From positions 1-17,105 of the forward strand of contig DASSTJ010000064.1 of NCBI GenBank assembly GCA_035707965.1: a DNA stretch of 17,105 nt. The letters are read 5' to 3'. The notes under the pieces are model-generated. The model did no database searches. It was not told where the DNA came from and saw only the letters and a list, made by a program, of their open reading frames with translations. The translations under genes and the position numbers were made by a program. Position 1 is the first letter of the stretch; each line of letters starts with the position of its first letter. The stretch is from DASSTJ01 sp035707965 (GTDB lineage Bacteria; Actinomycetota; Actinomycetes; Actinomycetales; Angustibacteraceae). Of the stretch, positions 14,220 through 17,105 are shown in pieces.

Positions 14220-15218
14220 ATGCGTTCGAGCCAGCGGTGGCGGTGGCCACGCATGCTCGGTGGCCTCGCCATCGTCGTGACGGTGCTGCTGGCATGGGGC
14301 CTGCGTCCGTTCCACGAGGCGGCGCGCAGGATCGACCTTCCACTGCTTCTGCTGGCACTCGGCATCGGTGCGGTGACCACCCTGTTCGCCGCCTGGCGTT
14401 GGACGCTGGTGGCCGCCGGGCTGGGTGCTCGCCTGCCGCTTTCGTCAGCGGTGGCGGGCTGCTACCGGTCGCAGCTGCTCAACTCCACGCTGCCGGGTGG
14501 CGTCCTGGGTGACGTGCACCGCGGCGCACGGCACGGGCCGCCCGCCGACGGCGCCGGCCTGGGACTGCGGACCGTGTGGTGGGAGCGCACCGCTGGCCAG
14601 CTGGTGCAGGCCGGGGCGACGGTGGCAGCGGTGCTCCTCGTGCCGACGGCGCTGCGGCCGCCCCGCCCTGTCGTCCTCACCATCGTCGCGGGGATTGCGG
14701 TGCTCGTCGCGGTGGCGGCGGTGCTTCGACGCAGGGACCGCGCTCCGTCGCCGGCCCGCGGTGCCGTACGGGTCGTCATCGCCGACGTCCGGCACGGTCT
14801 TCTCGGACCGGCGTGGCCCGGTGTGCTGCTCGCCTCGGTAGTGATCGTGACCGGGCACTGGCTGACGTTCGTCCTGGCGGCTCAGGCGGCAGGTTCGACG
14901 GCGTCGGTCAGGACGCTGCTGCCGACGGGCCTGCTCGTGCTCGTGGCGTCCGCAGTGCCGCTCAATTTCGCTGGCTGGGGTCCGCGGGAGGGCGGTGCCG
15001 CAGCGATCTTCGGCGCGGCCGGCCTCGGTGCGTCGGATGGTGTGACGGTGGCGGCTCTCTACGGACTCCTGGCGCTCGCCGCGACGGCGCCTGGCCTTCT
15101 GGTGCTCGTCGTCGACGCTTGGCGCCGTTTCGTCGGGCGTGAGCCCGCTGGATCGCCCTGGGCGATTCGGGGACGCGTTCCGGTCCCTGTGCGCGCGGGC
15201 GGTGGCACCCGTGGGTGA
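14220..15218 (+). CDS. Lysylphosphatidylglycerol-synthase-TM (UPF0104) family membrane protein, flippase-like
   Basis: The 332-residue protein has about seven to eight transmembrane helices and no soluble catalytic domain. The family motif YRSQLLNSTLPGGVLGDVHR occurs at about 81-100, and PLNFAGWGPREGG lies in a later loop. Members resemble the flippase half of MprF and AglD-associated proteins and are thought to move lipid-linked or amphipathic molecules across the membrane. The start is the ATG at 14220-14222, with GGGGAGGAG at 14205-14213. A GTG at 14103 overlapping the glycosyltransferase stop would add 39 charged residues and is less likely. It overlaps the reductase gene downstream. Confidence 0.85.
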   Translation: MRSSQRWRWPRMLGGLAIVVTVLLAWGLRPFHEAARRIDLPLLLLALGIGAVTTLFAAWRWTLVAAGLGARLPLSSAVAGCYRSQLLNSTLPGGVLGDVHRGARHGPPADGAGLGLRTVWWERTAGQLVQAGATVAAVLLVPTALRPPRPVVLTIVAGIAVLVAVAAVLRRRDRAPSPARGAVRVVIADVRHGLLGPAWPGVLLASVVIVTGHWLTFVLAAQAAGSTASVRTLLPTGLLVLVASAVPLNFAGWGPREGGAAAIFGAAGLGASDGVTVAALYGLLALAATAPGLLVLVVDAWRRFVGREPAGSPWAIRGRVPVPVRAGGGTRG

Positions 15219-15918
15219 GCGTCCCTACACGGTGCTCAGCGCCAGCATGTCGATCGACGGGTACCTCGACGCGGGGCCGGGGGAGCGGTTGCTGCTGTCG
15301 AACGCTGCTGACCTGGAGCGGGTCGACGGCGTGCGGGCGAGCTGCGACGCGATCCTTGTGGGCGCGGCCACGGTCCGGAACGACGACCCGCGGCTGCTCG
15401 TCCGCTCGGAGAGGCTGCGTCGCGATCGGCTTGCACGGGGGCTGAGCGCGTCGCCGACCAAGGTGACGGTGACGGCGACGGCAGATCTCGACCCTCGCGC
15501 GCGCTTCTTCACCAGGGGAGAGGTCGACAAGCTCGTGTACTGCCCGAGGGGAGTGGTGGCCGCTGCTCAGGAGCGCCTCGGGGCGCTGGCGACCGTCGTG
15601 GCGGCAGGGGACGAGCTCACCGCGAGGGACGTCGTCGGCGACCTGCACGAGCGCGGCGTCCGTCGGCTCATGGTGGAGGGAGGTGGGCGCGTGCACACGC
15701 AGTTCTTGGCGGAGGACCTCGCCGACGAGCTCCAGCTGGTCGTCGCGCCGTTCTTCGTCGGGGACCGGCAGGCGCGGCGCTTCGTCGAACCCGGGACGTT
15801 CCCGTGGTGCCCGGGGCGGCGAGCCCGACTGGCCGAGGTGAGGCAGATCGAGGACGTAGCCCTGCTGCGGTACGCGTTGTCGCCGCGTTTCGAGCCAGAC
15901 GAGGTCGGTACGTCGTGA
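15211..15918 (+). CDS. RibD C-terminal / dihydrofolate-reductase-like reductase
   Basis: From the chosen start the protein has 235 residues: RPYTVLSASMSIDGYLD (4-20), AILVGAATVRNDDPRLLVR (47-65), and the NADPH-site stretch GVRRLMVEGGGRVHTQFL (149-166) followed by ADELQLVVAPFFVGD. These are RibD_C hallmarks. The family reduces the ribosyl chain of pyrimidine intermediates in riboflavin synthesis, or related pterin-type substrates. No deaminase domain is attached. Start choice is uncertain: GTG at 15211 (8-nt overlap with the flippase-like gene), 15202 or 15139 (80-nt overlap) share the frame, and none has a strong Shine-Dalgarno. The domain begins right after 15211. It is the last gene of the operon. 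Confidence 0.85.
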   Translation: MGERPYTVLSASMSIDGYLDAGPGERLLLSNAADLERVDGVRASCDAILVGAATVRNDDPRLLVRSERLRRDRLARGLSASPTKVTVTATADLDPRARFFTRGEVDKLVYCPRGVVAAAQERLGALATVVAAGDELTARDVVGDLHERGVRRLMVEGGGRVHTQFLAEDLADELQLVVAPFFVGDRQARRFVEPGTFPWCPGRRARLAEVRQIEDVALLRYALSPRFEPDEVGTS

Positions 15919-15957
15919 TGTGCGGTGGCACCTGACACACAGCCGCCCGTTTGGCCC

Positions 15958-15992
15958 TTCACAGTTTCCGGTGAGGTTCATAAGCTGCGCGA
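15958..15992 (+). promoter_or_regulatory. Candidate leaderless promoter of the HNH nuclease gene
   Basis: TTCACA (15958-15963) and TAAGCT (15981-15986) are spaced 17 bp apart. The expected transcription start falls at about 15993, which is the GTG start. No Shine-Dalgarno lies close upstream of that GTG. This fits a leaderless message, but the elements are weak matches. Confidence 0.35.
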
Positions 15993-16940
15993 GTGGCCTA
16001 CTGGTGGGTGAACCAGGGCGGCACCTACCAGCATGAGGTGCCGGGCGGCTACATGTGGTCACCACAGCGCAACAACAACGGGGCGTACAGCCAGTACTAC
16101 GAGAACATGCGGCGAGTTGAGCCGGGTGACGTGGTGGTGTCCTACGCCGGCGGAGAGATCTGTGCGCAAGGGATCGCCCGGACAACCGCGTACGAAGCTC
16201 CAAAGCCCGTGGAGTTCGGAGCGGCCGGGGATGTGTGGGCCGACCTCGGTTGGCGAGTCGACGTCGACTTTCAGGAGATCCCGAGGCCGAAGCGGGTACG
16301 CCCCAAGGACTACAAGGACGAACTGCTGCCACTGGCGCCGGAGAAGTACTCGCCCATGCAGAAGAACGGTAACGGCTTCACCGCGTATCTGTTCGAGCTG
16401 CCTGAACCGTTCGCGCTGGCCCTCCTCAGCAAGATCGACTCAACAGTCGAGCAGCAATTCGCGCAGGAGCTCGTGGCGCATGGCGAACGCCTCCAACGCC
16501 TTGGTGAAGATCGAGTAGAAGCGTTTCTCCGGCGGTCTGCGCTCGAGGCAACGGAGAAGGAGGCGCTCATCGCCGCCAGGCGTGGTCAGGGCCGCTTCCG
16601 GGAAGGCGTTTCCTACGTCGAACCGGAGTGCCGCTTTACCGGGGTGAGGAACCCGGCCCTGCTCTTGGCTAGCCATATCAAGCCGTGGTTCAGGTGCCAT
16701 ACGAACGGGGAACGGCTCGATCCCTTCAACGGTCTGATGCTCACCCCGACGTTCGACCGGCTGTTCGACCGCGGCCTGGTGACGTTCTCCTCGGACAGTC
16801 GGCTCGTCGTTTCCCCGTCGTTGCCTCGTGATGACATCCAGAAGATCCACATGGACCCGGCGATGTCGACGCCACGCTTTCGCCCGGAGCAGCAGTCGTA
16901 CCTCGCGTACCACCGAGAGCACGTCTTTCGTGCCGCATAG
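15993..16940 (+). CDS. HNH endonuclease with EVE/PUA-like N-terminal domain, candidate modification-dependent restriction enzyme
   Basis: The 315-residue protein has two parts. Residues 1-145 (YWWVNQGGTYQHEVPGGYMW, then GDVVVSYAGGEICAQGIA) look like an EVE/PUA-like domain, a fold that reads modified bases. A helical linker (about 150-200) precedes an HNH_2-type nuclease: CRFTG (213-217), ASHIKPW with H228, DPFNGLML with N246, and FDRLFDRGLVTF with D255/D259. EVE-HNH architectures are known among type IV-like restriction enzymes that cut modified phage DNA; activity here is inferred. No methyltransferase lies alongside in view. Codon use is less GC-biased than in the operon before it, suggesting horizontal acquisition. 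The start is the GTG at 15993 (VAYWWVNQ). Confidence 0.82.
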   Translation: MAYWWVNQGGTYQHEVPGGYMWSPQRNNNGAYSQYYENMRRVEPGDVVVSYAGGEICAQGIARTTAYEAPKPVEFGAAGDVWADLGWRVDVDFQEIPRPKRVRPKDYKDELLPLAPEKYSPMQKNGNGFTAYLFELPEPFALALLSKIDSTVEQQFAQELVAHGERLQRLGEDRVEAFLRRSALEATEKEALIAARRGQGRFREGVSYVEPECRFTGVRNPALLLASHIKPWFRCHTNGERLDPFNGLMLTPTFDRLFDRGLVTFSSDSRLVVSPSLPRDDIQKIHMDPAMSTPRFRPEQQSYLAYHREHVFRAA

Positions 16941-17023
16941 CACGCAGTGCGCCGCTCAGCTGGCTCAAGTCTCGTGCGTTCCCGGTCGACCTGGGACCGA
17001 GTCCTGACTGGGAGGGAGCTGGC

Positions 17024-17105
17024 GTGCCGGTCGGTGGTGGCGCGGAAGAGCAGGTGCGGCGACTTGAGCGCGAGGTGGCGGAGGCGCGTCGCGTCCTCGC
17101 GTCGA
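17024..17105 (+). CDS. N-terminus of a coiled-coil protein (3' end outside window)
   Basis: A GTG at 17024-17026 with a good Shine-Dalgarno (GGAGGGAG, 17011-17018) opens a frame that stays open to the window edge: VPVGGGAEEQVRRLEREVAE and on to ARRVLAS. The heptad pattern of Leu/Val with Glu/Arg predicts a coiled coil. The family cannot be settled from 27 codons; nuclease-related-domain (NERD) proteins of actinobacteria often begin with such a helix, but this is a guess. Confidence 0.6.
   Translation, partial: MPVGGGAEEQVRRLEREVAEARRVLAS

Noticed and set aside
14962..16332. 456-residue minus-strand frame across the reductase and HNH genes
   Set aside because: It spans two recognisable + strand genes and their gap, and its translation is low-complexity.
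16984..16991. Palindrome GGTCGACC before the last gene
   Set aside because: An 8-bp palindrome with no flanking symmetry; expected by chance.

Overview
The window is high-GC DNA (roughly 70% G+C by eye, strongly GC-biased third codon positions, many GTG starts, tight 1-4 nt gene overlaps). With an actinobacterial-type MraY, DrrA-type ABC transporter, MerR and ECF regulators, it reads as the chromosome of a high-GC actinomycete. I cannot name the genus. No rRNA, tRNA, CRISPR array or transposase was found.

Layout. 1-523: 3' end of an unidentified + strand gene, then a stretch with a broken minus-strand coding signal. 524-1210 (-): membrane-anchored protein with two Ltp repeats, the domain of phage superinfection-exclusion lipoproteins. 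1211-1703: a 5' region with several dyads and a strong terminator. 1704-2801 (-): a complete mraY standing alone, without dcw-cluster neighbours. 3075-3920 (+): alpha/beta hydrolase. 4005-5229 (-): a three-gene overlapping operon of a small helical protein, an ECF sigma factor and a soluble zinc-finger (zf-HC2) anti-sigma candidate. A 9-bp perfect inverted repeat lies just upstream. 5396-6097 (+): exported helical protein of unknown function. 6262-6669 (+): small four-helix membrane protein. 6676-9233 (-): DrrA-like ATPase, ABC-2 permease and MerR regulator, driven by a MerR-type promoter that looks leaderless.

9268-15918 is the most unusual part. A 780-residue protein (-) joins a CDP-alcohol phosphatidyltransferase domain to a sulfatase/LTA-synthase-like domain. 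Divergent from it is a packed + strand operon: a zinc-less medium-chain dehydrogenase, a degenerate 6-pyruvoyl-tetrahydropterin-synthase (PTPS/QueD) homologue, a GT4 glycosyltransferase, an LPG-synthase-TM-type membrane protein (flippase-like) and a RibD-C/dihydrofolate-reductase-like reductase. Pterin/flavin-type chemistry, sugar transfer, membrane translocation and head-group transfer side by side suggest an uncharacterised pathway, possibly for a glycosylated pterin-like or membrane-linked compound. That product is inference.

15993-16940 (+): an endonuclease with an EVE/PUA-like N-terminus and an HNH C-terminus (candidate modification-dependent restriction enzyme), less GC-biased than its neighbours. 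17024 onward: start of a coiled-coil protein that runs off the window. The Ltp protein and the HNH nuclease are two possible anti-phage functions at opposite ends of the window.
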